From Rhodoplanes elegans (lineage in GTDB: Bacteria > Pseudomonadota > Alphaproteobacteria > Rhizobiales > Xanthobacteraceae), in assembly GCF_016653355.1 (NCBI RefSeq), contig NZ_NHSK01000156.1:27627-91626 (forward strand): a DNA stretch of 64,000 nt. The letters are read 5' to 3'. The notes under the pieces were generated by a model. It was not told the DNA's origin, did not search any database, and was given only the letters and a program-made list of their open reading frames with translations. The translations under genes were made by a program, and so were the position numbers. Below, piece after piece: positions 47,325 to 55,002 of this stretch (position 1 is the stretch's first letter; each line of letters starts with the position of its first letter).

Positions 47325-48254
47325 ATGGTGACGCCCGCCGCCAAGCGAGAGGCGGTCGCGCATCTGCGGACCAGGTTCGCAGTGAGCGAGCGGCGGGCGT
47401 GCACGGTGATTGAGGTTGATCGCATGATGGTGCGGTATCGCTCCACCCGGTCGGATGACGTGGCCTTACGCGAGCGGCTGAAGGCCTTGGCCCATGAACG
47501 CCGACGGTTCGGCTACCGGCGCCTGCACGTGCTGCTGCGCCGGGAAGGTCATGCGGTCAACCACAAGCGCCTGTTCCGGCTCTACCAGGAGGAGCGGCTG
47601 ATGGTGCGCCGGCGAGGCGGCCGCAAGCGTGCGGTCGGAACCCGGGCGCCGATGATGCGGCCGGACGGACCGAATGTGCGCTGGTCGCTCGACTTCGTGC
47701 ACGACCAACTTGGAGACGGCCGGCGCTTCCGCATCCTCGCCGTCGTCGATGACTGCACTCGAGAATGCCTGGCGCTTGTCGCCGATACCTCGATCTCAGG
47801 CGTCAGGGTCGCACGCGAGCTCGACCGGCTGATTGCGACGCGAGGCAAGCCCCGGATGATCGTGAGCGACAACGGCACCGAGCTGACTTCGAACGCCATC
47901 CTGCGCTGGGCCGATGACAGCCGCGTCGCCTGGCACTACATCGCGCCCGGCAAGCCGATCCAGAACGCTTTTGTAGAAAGCTTCAATGGCCGTCTTCGCG
48001 ATGAGCTTCTGAACGAGACCCTGTTCCGCTCGCTCGTCCACGCCCGCGCCGCCCTCGAGGGCTGGCGCGGCGACTACAACCTAGCCCGACCTCACTCGCG
48101 GCTCGGCTGGCTTGCCCCAGCTGTCTATGCCGCCACCCTGGATCCGCGATGGTCTCCGGCGCTGCGCAACCTGGCCAGCTCCGCGCCGCAGACCCTCGCT
48201 CTCGTCACGCAACACGGCCAGGCCAACCGCCGGACTCCACTCGCCGCCGGATGA
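47325..48254 (+). pseudogene. IS3 orfB (DDE transposase), 5' junction altered by inner IS
   Basis: From ATG 47325 the frame is complete for OrfB: an HTH-like start ([22 protein letters not shown]), then the DDE core with [27 protein letters not shown] (first D), [12 protein letters not shown] (second D) and [18 protein letters not shown] (E). The coding part may be intact, but normal expression by frameshifting from orfA is destroyed by the insertion. Confidence 0.85.
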
Positions 48255-48301
48255 AACTTGGGGGCAACGTCATGGCCTACGGAACCGATCCGGCCGAGCT
48301 T

Positions 48302-48721
48302 TTAAATATCGAGATGGATTAGTTCGCCCGGTTTCTCGCGTTCATAGCGCCGGATCGCTTCGGCCGGCTCAAGCGCACTGAGCTTGTTCAGCCCCAGCCG
48401 ACGCAGAACGCGGCTGACAGTAGCAGGTGAAACGCCGGTCTGTGCGGCGATCTGCTTGCCGGTCCAGCGCTGCCGGCGCAGCCGCTCGATCTCCTCGATT
48501 ACTGCCAGGGGCGTCGGTTTGCGCAATCGATGCGGCCGGGATGACCGGTCCTGCAATCCCGCCAAGCCTTCGCGGCGGTACGGATCAACCCATTTGCGAA
48601 TGGTCCGCGGGCAGACGCCTGCGGCTTCCGCGACGGCCTCCGGCGTCTGCCCGCTCGCAACCTGTCGTACAATCCGCTCTCGACCGCGCGGCGTCAGCCG
48701 GGCATTCCTGTGCACGTTCAT
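48302..48721 (-). pseudogene. IS481 transposase, 5' part
   Basis: 139 residues from ATG 48721: LTPRGRERIVRQVASGQTPEAVAEAAGVCPRTIRKWVDPYRREG is the helix-turn-helix, WTGKQIAAQTGVSPATVSRVLRRLGL a second one, ending GELIHLDI (first catalytic D) at a premature TAA. It continues in the fragment at 45141-45652 beyond the IS3 insertion. Confidence 0.85.
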
Positions 48722-48979
48722 CCGGTCCTCCGAATCACTGAAGTCTCAGCAACCTCAGCGTCCTCGGTCAGGACCGGATGAACAACCTACTGAAAGCTCA
48801 CACCTAGCTAACCGGAAGTAACCGCATAAAGGCGCGTGAGAGCGCTTGCGGCTATTCCGCGGCTTACGAGGCCGTTTGAAGCGAAGCCGCGATGTTAGAC
48901 TAGTGAACCGCCAGCGGAGGTCTGCACGCCAATGAGCCGCCGCACCTTACTCCGATCTGCCCAGAAAACTGGGATGCCA

Positions 48980-49522
48980 CTAAACAGTCTTCACTTCGAT
49001 CTTCTTTTCCGGCTTCTGCGCCTCGGGGGTCTTCGGAAGCGTCACGGTGAGTACGCCCTTTTTGAAGCGGGCATCGATTTTGTCGGCGTCAACGCCCTCG
49101 GGAATCCGGAAGTGGCGTTCAAACGATCCGAAATGCCGCTCGCGCAGATAGTATCCCTTTTTCTTTTCTTCTTTATCTTCTTGCTTTTCGCCGCGAATGG
49201 TCAAAGTGCCGTTAGAAACTTTGACCTCGATATTTTCCTCGTCCAGCCCAGGAAGCTCGGCACTGATTTCGTAGGTATTGTCCTTTTCGACAATATCAAC
49301 GGCCGGGGTTGCGGCCAAAGTCAGCTCTCGCCGCCAAAATGGGTCTGCATCGAAAGCCGAACGACGAAAGGGAAGGCGCCAGGAGCCCCGATCGAACTCC
49401 TCGAAAAGGCGATCAACTTCACGACGCAGGCTTTCGAAGGGCCGCCACGTCTGCGCCAATGCTCCTTTGTCACTTTTTTTCTCTTCGCTTTGAGCTGGTA
49501 GTTTTGTTGCCGTTTCAGCCAT
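48980..49522 (-). CDS. Hsp20 small heat-shock protein (5)
   Basis: 180 residues from ATG 49522 with AGGAGG-like spacing. The arm RPFESLRREVDRLFEEFDRG is followed by the alpha-crystallin domain (PAVDIVEKDNTYEISAELPGLDEENIEV, TLTIRGEKQEDKEE, RFKKGVLTVTLPKTPEAQ). It is close in type to Hsp20 (1) at 23445 and separated from the BON gene by 100 bp. No perfect Fnr-like box was seen directly before it. Confidence 0.93.
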   Translation of the reverse strand: MAETATKLPAQSEEKKSDKGALAQTWRPFESLRREVDRLFEEFDRGSWRLPFRRSAFDADPFWRRELTLAATPAVDIVEKDNTYEISAELPGLDEENIEVKVSNGTLTIRGEKQEDKEEKKKGYYLRERHFGSFERHFRIPEGVDADKIDARFKKGVLTVTLPKTPEAQKPEKKIEVKTV

Positions 49523-49622
49523 GACTGTGTCCTCCTACGATGATTCATAACCCTATCGTGCAGGCTCAAACGAATGGACTCTGCACCCACATTCGTGTTG
49601 CAATAGGTAAATTCGCCCGCCG

Positions 49623-50276
49623 TCAATTGCTAACCGTGATGCTGTTTTCGACATCGGTGACCCCAGGAGCGGCCCACGCGGCTCGTTCTGCTTCCTCTCG
49701 CTCCGCCCAGGAACGAACAGTACCTCTGAGAACGACCTTGCTTCCGCTTGTATCGATCGTAATGCGTTCTGCATCGACCTGGGCGCTCCTGTGTAGCGCG
49801 GCAACAATGCGTCTCTTTACCTCTTTGGGGGCGATGTTGCCCTTCACCGTGATCAGGTTGCTTAGGCCCTTGACGCCGCGCAAACCACGGACTGAGTTCG
49901 CCGCAATATTTCGTTGATAATCCCACCTGACTTCACCTTCAAGTGTGACCCATCCAGCCTTTACGACGACCTTGATGTTCTCCCAGGAGCCAGGCAGTTG
50001 AGTTTTAATTGCCGCGACGGCATCGCGGGCGATTTCCGGATCAGGTCTTTCCGTGATGCTCGGCAATCGCACCTCGATATCATTGGCTAAGGCGTGGACG
50101 CCAGTTACGCGCTTCGCTGCGACTTCGGCTTCCAACTTTTCATTGTAGCTTCGCACAAAGCCCGTGAGCGTCACAACACCATCCTTAACCGCAACGGCGA
50201 TGTCAGTTGCGTTGATGGCCGGGTCCCACCGCAGTTCTTCCTCGACGTCCCGTTTAATCTCGCGATCGTCGCGCAT
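49623..50276 (-). CDS. BON-domain protein, three repeats (1)
   Basis: 217 residues from ATG 50276. Three BON domains are visible at about 5-70, 80-145 and 150-215, each with the VxVxxGxVTLxG core ([52 protein letters not shown]). No signal peptide, so it is cytoplasmic, unlike OsmY. BON proteins bind membranes or DNA-protein assemblies under osmotic and other stress. A box at 50337-50350 precedes the start by 60 bp. Closely similar to the next gene (tandem paralogues). Confidence 0.88.
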   Translation of the reverse strand: MRDDREIKRDVEEELRWDPAINATDIAVAVKDGVVTLTGFVRSYNEKLEAEVAAKRVTGVHALANDIEVRLPSITERPDPEIARDAVAAIKTQLPGSWENIKVVVKAGWVTLEGEVRWDYQRNIAANSVRGLRGVKGLSNLITVKGNIAPKEVKRRIVAALHRSAQVDAERITIDTSGSKVVLRGTVRSWAEREEAERAAWAAPGVTDVENSITVSN

Positions 50277-50336
50277 GGACAGCCCTCTGAATACAGGTTC
50301 GCTAAAGCTCTTATCCCAAACGCCTCCTGTCAGACA

Positions 50337-50350
50337 TTGACGCCAATCAA
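50337..50350. promoter_or_regulatory. Fnr/FixK-type box upstream of BON (1)
   Basis: TTGA-CGCCAA-TCAA, 60 bp before the start at 50276. Confidence 0.65.
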
Positions 50351-50421
50351 TTTCGCGATGGGGCACCGTTTGACAAATCAGCGACGGGCGCTTGCCCCGC
50401 GGGGGCGAGAGTTTGATCAAA

Positions 50422-50457
50422 ATCGCTCCCGTCCCGCTGTCTTGGGACGGGAGCGAT
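50422..50457 (-). terminator. perfect 14-bp stem-loop after BON (2)
   Basis: ATCGCTCCCGTCCC (50422-50435) pairs perfectly with 50444-50457 around an 8-base loop. Read leftwards it follows the stop of BON (2) at 50471 by 13 bp and is followed by TTTTGAT, so it is a likely intrinsic terminator separating the two BON genes. Confidence 0.75.
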
Positions 50458-50470
50458 AAAGAAGCGCACA

Positions 50471-51136
50471 CTACGGTGAGATCGCGATGTTGTTGGTCAC
50501 GCTGCTGACCCCAGGAGCGGCCCACGCGGAGCGCTCCGCTTCCTGCCGTTCCGCCCAGGATCGCACCGTTCCTCTCAAGGTGACCTTGCTGCCGTCGACG
50601 TCAACAACAATCTTGTCAGCGTCGACTTTGGCGCTGCGGACCAGCGCGTCCTCGATCTTGCGTTTGACGTCGCTTGGGCTGACGCGCGGTTTGACATGAA
50701 TGAGGTTGGAAATCGACTTAACGCCCTTGATCGAGCGTACAGCACGCTCTGCCCATTCCTTTTGATAGAACCATTCCACGTCGCCTTCGAGCGTAAGGTA
50801 GCCGTTCTTTACGACGACCTTAATCTCATCAGAAGTCGTCGGCAGATCCCGTTTGAGCGCCTTGACAGCCTCCTCGGCAATCTCCGGATCGGTTCGTTCG
50901 CTGGCCAACCGCACCTGAATGTCGTTGGCCACTCCCTTGACGCCGGCCACCCGCTTCGCCGCTTTCTCGGCGTAGTAAGAGTCCATGTATGTCTTCGTGA
51001 ACCCCGTCAGGGTCACGACGCCATCCTTGACGGCGACCGCAATATGGCTGCTGTCATCTATCGAGGGATCGTACTTGATCTCGTCTTCGACATCGCGCTT
51101 GATCGTCGAATCCGTGTGAAAAATGGAAACCATCAT
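50471..51136 (-). CDS. BON-domain protein, three repeats (2)
   Basis: 221 residues from ATG 51136 with GGAGG upstream. Three BON repeats as in the gene at 49623, with near-identical segments ([66 protein letters not shown]). It has its own box at 51206-51219 and its own terminator, so it is expressed separately from BON (1) although the two are tandem paralogues. Confidence 0.88.
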   Translation of the reverse strand: MMVSIFHTDSTIKRDVEDEIKYDPSIDDSSHIAVAVKDGVVTLTGFTKTYMDSYYAEKAAKRVAGVKGVANDIQVRLASERTDPEIAEEAVKALKRDLPTTSDEIKVVVKNGYLTLEGDVEWFYQKEWAERAVRSIKGVKSISNLIHVKPRVSPSDVKRKIEDALVRSAKVDADKIVVDVDGSKVTLRGTVRSWAERQEAERSAWAAPGVSSVTNNIAISP

Positions 51137-51205
51137 CGTGCCTCCATGCTGAGCCGGACACAAGCGTCCCAATGTGTTTTTTGCACGGTCCCGCATGCGG
51201 CTGCA

Positions 51206-51219
51206 TTGACGGTTGTCAA
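51206..51219. promoter_or_regulatory. Fnr/FixK-type box upstream of BON (2)
   Basis: TTGA-CGGTTG-TCAA, 69 bp before the start at 51136. Confidence 0.7.
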
Positions 51220-51410
51220 TGAAGCCATAGCCCTGTGCTTATTAAAAGCATCTACCTCGTAGAATGCTATTTGTCTGAAGAGTAGAACTTTTTTGGGGCT
51301 CGTGTCGTACGACCGCAACGAGAGCGTTGCGATCAGGGGGCGCGTTTGCAATCGCATTATGTCGGGACCGAATTCAAGCTCGGTGAGTGCGGCAGATCGA
51401 GATTAATATC

Positions 51411-52412
51411 ATGGCAGGGGCACTCCTAGCGGCGCTGCCGGAAGCAGTACGAACCAAGGCACGCAAGAGCCCGCAACCAAAATGGATTTCGCCAATGCTG
51501 GCGACCCTCACGCAGGAACGCTTTTCGAGAGAGGGCTGGCTTTTCGAACCGAAGTGGGATGGAGAACGCTGCCTCGTGTTTGGCCACGACGGCGATTTGG
51601 CGTTCTTCTCTCGCAATAGGAAGCGGCTAAATGACAGATATCCAGAGCTAGCGCCGGCATTTGAGCGGTGCGAAATCAACTCTTTCATCGCCGATGGCGA
51701 AATCGTCGCATTTAGCAACGGCATTACGAGCTTTACAGAGCTTCAGAAACGAATGCAGGTCGAGAATTCGTCGACATCTTTGATACGGCAAGTCCCCGTC
51801 TATTTCTACTTGTTCGACCTTCTTTATTTGAACGGTTATGATTTGCGGCGCGTATCCCTTCGTCATCGTAAAGCACTGCTCCACGACGCATTCCCATTCG
51901 GGCACCGATTGAGGTTCACCGCGCATCGTGAGAAGGATGGCGAAGCCTATTACCGCGATGCGTGCCGCAACGGCTGGGAAGGGATTATCGCGAAGAATAG
52001 CAGCAGCCAATATGTCTCGAAGCGAACGCGGGACTGGCTGAAGTTCAAGTGTGAGCAAGGCCAGGAGTTTGTTGTCGGCGGATATACAGAGCCCCAAGGA
52101 CATCGGATAGGTTTCGGCGCTTTGCTTCTAGGAGTGTACCGAGATGGACGACTTCATTATGCGGGAAAGGTTGGAACCGGATTCGATAATGCAACGTTGA
52201 GAAGTCTTACACAGCGACTTCGAAGTATCGAAACGAATGTCTCGCCGTTTGCCGACTACAATATCCCGCAACGAGGCGTCTACTGGGTCAAACCGAAGCT
52301 TGTCGCGCAGATTGCTTTCACAGAATGGACCAAGGATGGCCGGCTACGGCACCCGCGGTTTCTCGGTTTACGTGATGACAAGCGGCCCTCAGAAGTGGTG
52401 CGGGAGAGTTGA
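51411..52412 (+). CDS. ATP-dependent DNA ligase (LigD/LigC-type ligase module)
   Basis: 333 residues from ATG 51411; GTG 51387 is also in frame. The catalytic lysine lies in motif I (EPKWDGERCLVF). Motif III is VYFYLFDLLYLNGYDL, motif IV WEGIIAKNSS and motif V RDWLKFKCEQGQEFVVGGYTEPQG. The C terminus is an OB fold ending RHPRFLGLRDDK. This is the part that in single-chain LigD sits with polymerase and phosphoesterase domains; here these follow as separate, coupled genes. It likely seals breaks in non-homologous end joining. Confidence 0.9.
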   Translation: MAGALLAALPEAVRTKARKSPQPKWISPMLATLTQERFSREGWLFEPKWDGERCLVFGHDGDLAFFSRNRKRLNDRYPELAPAFERCEINSFIADGEIVAFSNGITSFTELQKRMQVENSSTSLIRQVPVYFYLFDLLYLNGYDLRRVSLRHRKALLHDAFPFGHRLRFTAHREKDGEAYYRDACRNGWEGIIAKNSSSQYVSKRTRDWLKFKCEQGQEFVVGGYTEPQGHRIGFGALLLGVYRDGRLHYAGKVGTGFDNATLRSLTQRLRSIETNVSPFADYNIPQRGVYWVKPKLVAQIAFTEWTKDGRLRHPRFLGLRDDKRPSEVVRES

Positions 52413-53366
52413 GTGGGCGCGAGCGAATTGCGATTGCGTGTTGAAGGACACGAGATAGCGGTTACAAATCCGGCTAAGTTGCTGTTTGCGGACGGTCATA
52501 TCAGCAAGCGGGATCTCATTGACTATTACCGGTGGGTGGGGCCACGGATTCTTCCGTTTCTGCGTGAACGGCCAATTGCCATGGAGCGCTATCCGAATGG
52601 TATAGAACAGACTGGGTTTTTTCAGAAATCTGTGCCGTCCTATTTTCCTGACTGGGTCAAAACGATTGCGGTTCAAAAGAAACAAGGAGGCATAGCCCGT
52701 CATGTGATTTGCAATGACGTGGCCCTGCTGGTGTATTTGGCAAATCAGGCATGCATCACACCACATGCATGGCTCAGCCGAGTTGACAAGCTCGAATATC
52801 CAGACCAAATGGTGTTTGACCTCGATCCTTCGGCCGATACGTTCGACTGGGTTAGGGCAGCGGCATTAGCTCTCAAAGAACTCCTTCAAGAATTGACGCT
52901 GTCGGCCTATGTCAAATCCACCGGTTCGCGGGGATTGCATGTCATCGTGCCGCTTAAGCGAACCGAGTCATTCGAGTCAGTGCGCACCTTCGCTCGCGCG
53001 GTCGCGACGATTGTTGTGATGCAAGAGCCAAGTCAGCGAACTCTACAGCAGCGCACTGGCTCGCGACATGGGCGCGTGTTCCTCGATATCAATCGCAATG
53101 CTTACGCTCAGACCGTGGCGCCGCCTTATGCGGTGAGAGCGCGGCCCAACGCTCCATTGTCGATTCCGCTCTTCTGGGAAGAGGTGCGCTCCAAAACTTT
53201 GCGGCCGGATGGCGTAACTCTTCGAGACATACGCAAAAGGCTCGATGGAATGATTGATCCATGGGCTGATTTTCGGCGCCGCGCAAGCGCGCTCGGGAGT
53301 GCATGGCGTAAGTTGGAGTTGCTCGGTGTCTCTGTCAGAGTACCGCAAAAAGCGAAACTTCGCTAA
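52413..53366 (+). CDS. LigD-type primase-polymerase module
   Basis: 317 residues from a GTG that directly follows the ligase TGA. The archaeo-eukaryotic primase fold is clear: FADGHISKRDLIDYYRWVGPRILPFL at the start, the metal-binding pair in QMVFDLDPSADTFDWV (D-x-D), STGSRGLHVIVPLKR and the late catalytic Asp in GRVFLDINRNAYAQTVAPPYAVRARP. The family adds (ribo)nucleotides at broken ends during end joining. It overlaps the phosphoesterase gene by 41 bp. Confidence 0.9.
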   Translation: MGASELRLRVEGHEIAVTNPAKLLFADGHISKRDLIDYYRWVGPRILPFLRERPIAMERYPNGIEQTGFFQKSVPSYFPDWVKTIAVQKKQGGIARHVICNDVALLVYLANQACITPHAWLSRVDKLEYPDQMVFDLDPSADTFDWVRAAALALKELLQELTLSAYVKSTGSRGLHVIVPLKRTESFESVRTFARAVATIVVMQEPSQRTLQQRTGSRHGRVFLDINRNAYAQTVAPPYAVRARPNAPLSIPLFWEEVRSKTLRPDGVTLRDIRKRLDGMIDPWADFRRRASALGSAWRKLELLGVSVRVPQKAKLR

Positions 53367-53928
53367 AACGCCAGAACCGGCGGGACGTTTGCGCGCCTTG
53401 CACCGGGGGCGCACATTTGTCGTACAGAAGCACAGCGCGAGCCATCTGCATTACGAGTTCAGGCTTGAGGTCGGAGGTGTGTTGGCATCGTGGGCGATCC
53501 CCAAAGGCCCCTCGATGAACCCCAGACAGAAACGTCTCGCCCTCAGAACTGAAAATCATCCTCTGGAATACGCGACATTTGAAGGCGTGATCCCGGAGGG
53601 TGAATATGGTGCCGGCGTAGTGATGGTATGGGATAAAGGTGACTATCGCCCACAACATGACGAGTCGATTGAGGTTCAGTTGGCCAACGGAAAAATTGAA
53701 TTTGTGCTCGATGGCGTCAAACTCCGGGGCGGATTTGCACTGATACAGATTGCCGCCCGGTCCGGCAGACGTGATCAAGGAGATGCTTGGCTGCTGATTA
53801 AGCAAAAAGACGAATTCGCCGCCACTTCGTGGAATATCGAACAGGCGTCTCTTGATCGCTCAGTGATGACCGGACGCACTCTTGAGGAAATTGCGGAAGG
53901 TCGTTCGCGCCGACAGCGCGGACCTTAA
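53326..53928 (+). CDS. LigD-type 3'-phosphoesterase module
   Basis: 200 residues from GTG 53326 with GGAG upstream, opening SLSEYRKKRNFAKTPEPAG, which is the conserved start of the domain. Key residues: FVVQKHSASHLHYEFRLEVGGVL (HxxxH-type metal and phosphate contacts), SWAIPKGPSMNP and GVIPEGEYGAGVVMVWDKG. It trims 3' ends before ligation. It overlaps the polymerase gene. No Ku gene is visible, so a partner must lie elsewhere. Confidence 0.88.
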   Translation: MSLSEYRKKRNFAKTPEPAGRLRALHRGRTFVVQKHSASHLHYEFRLEVGGVLASWAIPKGPSMNPRQKRLALRTENHPLEYATFEGVIPEGEYGAGVVMVWDKGDYRPQHDESIEVQLANGKIEFVLDGVKLRGGFALIQIAARSGRRDQGDAWLLIKQKDEFAATSWNIEQASLDRSVMTGRTLEEIAEGRSRRQRGP

Positions 53929-53999
53929 CCTGCAAAATATGTAGGTTGTGGTGGGGGTTGGCTAGCCCCCAAGACGAGCGGAACCGGCGGGGCCCCATC

Positions 54000-54013
54000 T
54001 TGACAGTTGTCAA
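54000..54013. promoter_or_regulatory. Fnr/FixK-type box upstream of the universal stress protein gene
   Basis: TTGA-CAGTTG-TCAA, 78 bp before the start at 54092. Confidence 0.7.
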
Positions 54014-54091
54014 GACTTGCACTCGGGCCTCATGCCATCATGCAGTTGTCCTCAGTGGGGTGCGTTAACGCATCGATTCGCGAGAACCCTG

Positions 54092-54925
54092 ATGATCAAA
54101 GATGTTATCACTTGGCTTGACGGAAGCGTTTCGGATGAGGTTCGCCTGGCCGCGGTCCTCGATATCGTCCGGCAGTTTAAAGGTTACGCAACAGGTTTGT
54201 TTTTCAACATATTGCCGCCACCTCCAGCACCGATCGATGGCGACCTCACAGGTGCGGTCGGCATCGCAGCGCTGATGGACCAGGCGCGCGCCTCCGGTGA
54301 CAAGATGGAAAAGACCATCGTCGACCGATTAAGGCGGTACGACGTAGCCATCGAGCTTCGCAGGTTTGATATTCTGGGATCAGACATTGCAGATGTTGCC
54401 GTTCGCGAAGCCAGATGTGCCGACACTTTCGTCTTAATCAGACCCAACGGCTCGCAAGATCCTGACCGCCTCGTCGAGGGCATCCTGTTCGGATCAGGCC
54501 GGCATATTTTGTTGGTCCCCGAAGTCGAGCGCCCAAAATCCATTGTTTTCGACCGGGTTCTGGTCGCGTGGAACGCGAGCCGCGAATCGACGCGGGCTGT
54601 GGCTGAAGCAATGCCATATTTGCGGATAGCGAAGGACGTGTCGGTCGTGATGGTTGCCGACGAGCACCGCAAAAAGATGGAAGGAACCGAGGGGGACGCG
54701 ATCAAAAAGCATTTGAAGCACCATGGCGTCGCGGCGGAACTCCATCGAGTCAAATGCCGGAACGGTAATGTAGGCGAAACATTGCTCGCGGAAGCCAAGA
54801 AAAAGAGAAGTGACTTGATCGTTCTAGGCGGATACGGCCATACTCGCCTTCGCGAGATGCTTCTCGGCGGCGTGACTTATCATTTGATGCACAATTCGCC
54901 GGTGCCGCTTCTCATGGCGCATTAA
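54092..54925 (+). CDS. universal stress protein, tandem UspA domains
   Basis: 277 residues from ATG 54092. The N-terminal half (MIKDVITWLDGSVSDEVRLAAVLDI) and C-terminal half (KSIVFDRVLVAWNASRESTRAVAEAMPYL) are both Usp-like. The nucleotide-binding G-x2-G-x9-G(S/T) pattern is present only in the C-terminal domain (LIVLGGYGHTRLREMLLGGVTYHLMHNSPVPLLMAH). Usp proteins help survival in growth arrest and low oxygen. It ends convergent to the PHA synthase. Confidence 0.88.
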   Translation: MIKDVITWLDGSVSDEVRLAAVLDIVRQFKGYATGLFFNILPPPPAPIDGDLTGAVGIAALMDQARASGDKMEKTIVDRLRRYDVAIELRRFDILGSDIADVAVREARCADTFVLIRPNGSQDPDRLVEGILFGSGRHILLVPEVERPKSIVFDRVLVAWNASRESTRAVAEAMPYLRIAKDVSVVMVADEHRKKMEGTEGDAIKKHLKHHGVAAELHRVKCRNGNVGETLLAEAKKKRSDLIVLGGYGHTRLREMLLGGVTYHLMHNSPVPLLMAH

Positions 54926-54930
54926 TTAAA

Positions 54931-54952
54931 CCTAATACAAATTGTATTTAGG
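54931..54952. terminator. possible bidirectional terminator
   Basis: An AT-rich inverted repeat (CCTAATACAA with TTGTATTTAGG, one bulge) lies between the convergent UspA and PHA synthase genes. It has no long T-run, so this is tentative. Confidence 0.35.
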
Positions 54953-55002
54953 AGGTTAAGAGGCGGTCGAAGGTTACCCATTCACGTTGGGGAACAGTCG
55001 AT

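Larger units (their letters stand above)
45653..48272 (+). mobile_element. IS3-family element, interrupted by an IS110/IS1111-type element
   Basis: Termini: TGACGTTGCCCC at 45653-45664 and its inverted copy GGGGCAACGTCA at 48261-48272, extended by further inverted similarity ending in GGAGTCCGGC. A 4-bp TGGC flanks both sides (45649-45652 and 48273-48276) as target duplication. It holds orfA (from 45718) and orfB (from 47325). The A-rich overlap of orfA and orfB is where the inner element has inserted. Confidence 0.9.
45141..48721 (-). mobile_element. IS481-family element, interrupted by nested insertions
   Basis: The transposase is split: its N-terminal part is read leftwards from 48721 to a stop at 48302, and its C-terminal part lies at 45652-45141. 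Between them is an IS3 element (45653-48272). Removing that element and one TGGC duplicate re-joins the frame through GSVGHRITGRYPG. One in-frame TAA before the junction (at 48302-48304) shows the transposase is also mutated. The element's terminal repeats lie outside the coding part and were not resolved. Confidence 0.85.

Noticed and set aside
49000..54000. A Ku gene next to the LigD modules
   Set aside because: None of the frames around the LigD genes has Ku-like sequence; all neighbours are accounted for by Hsp20, BON and UspA.
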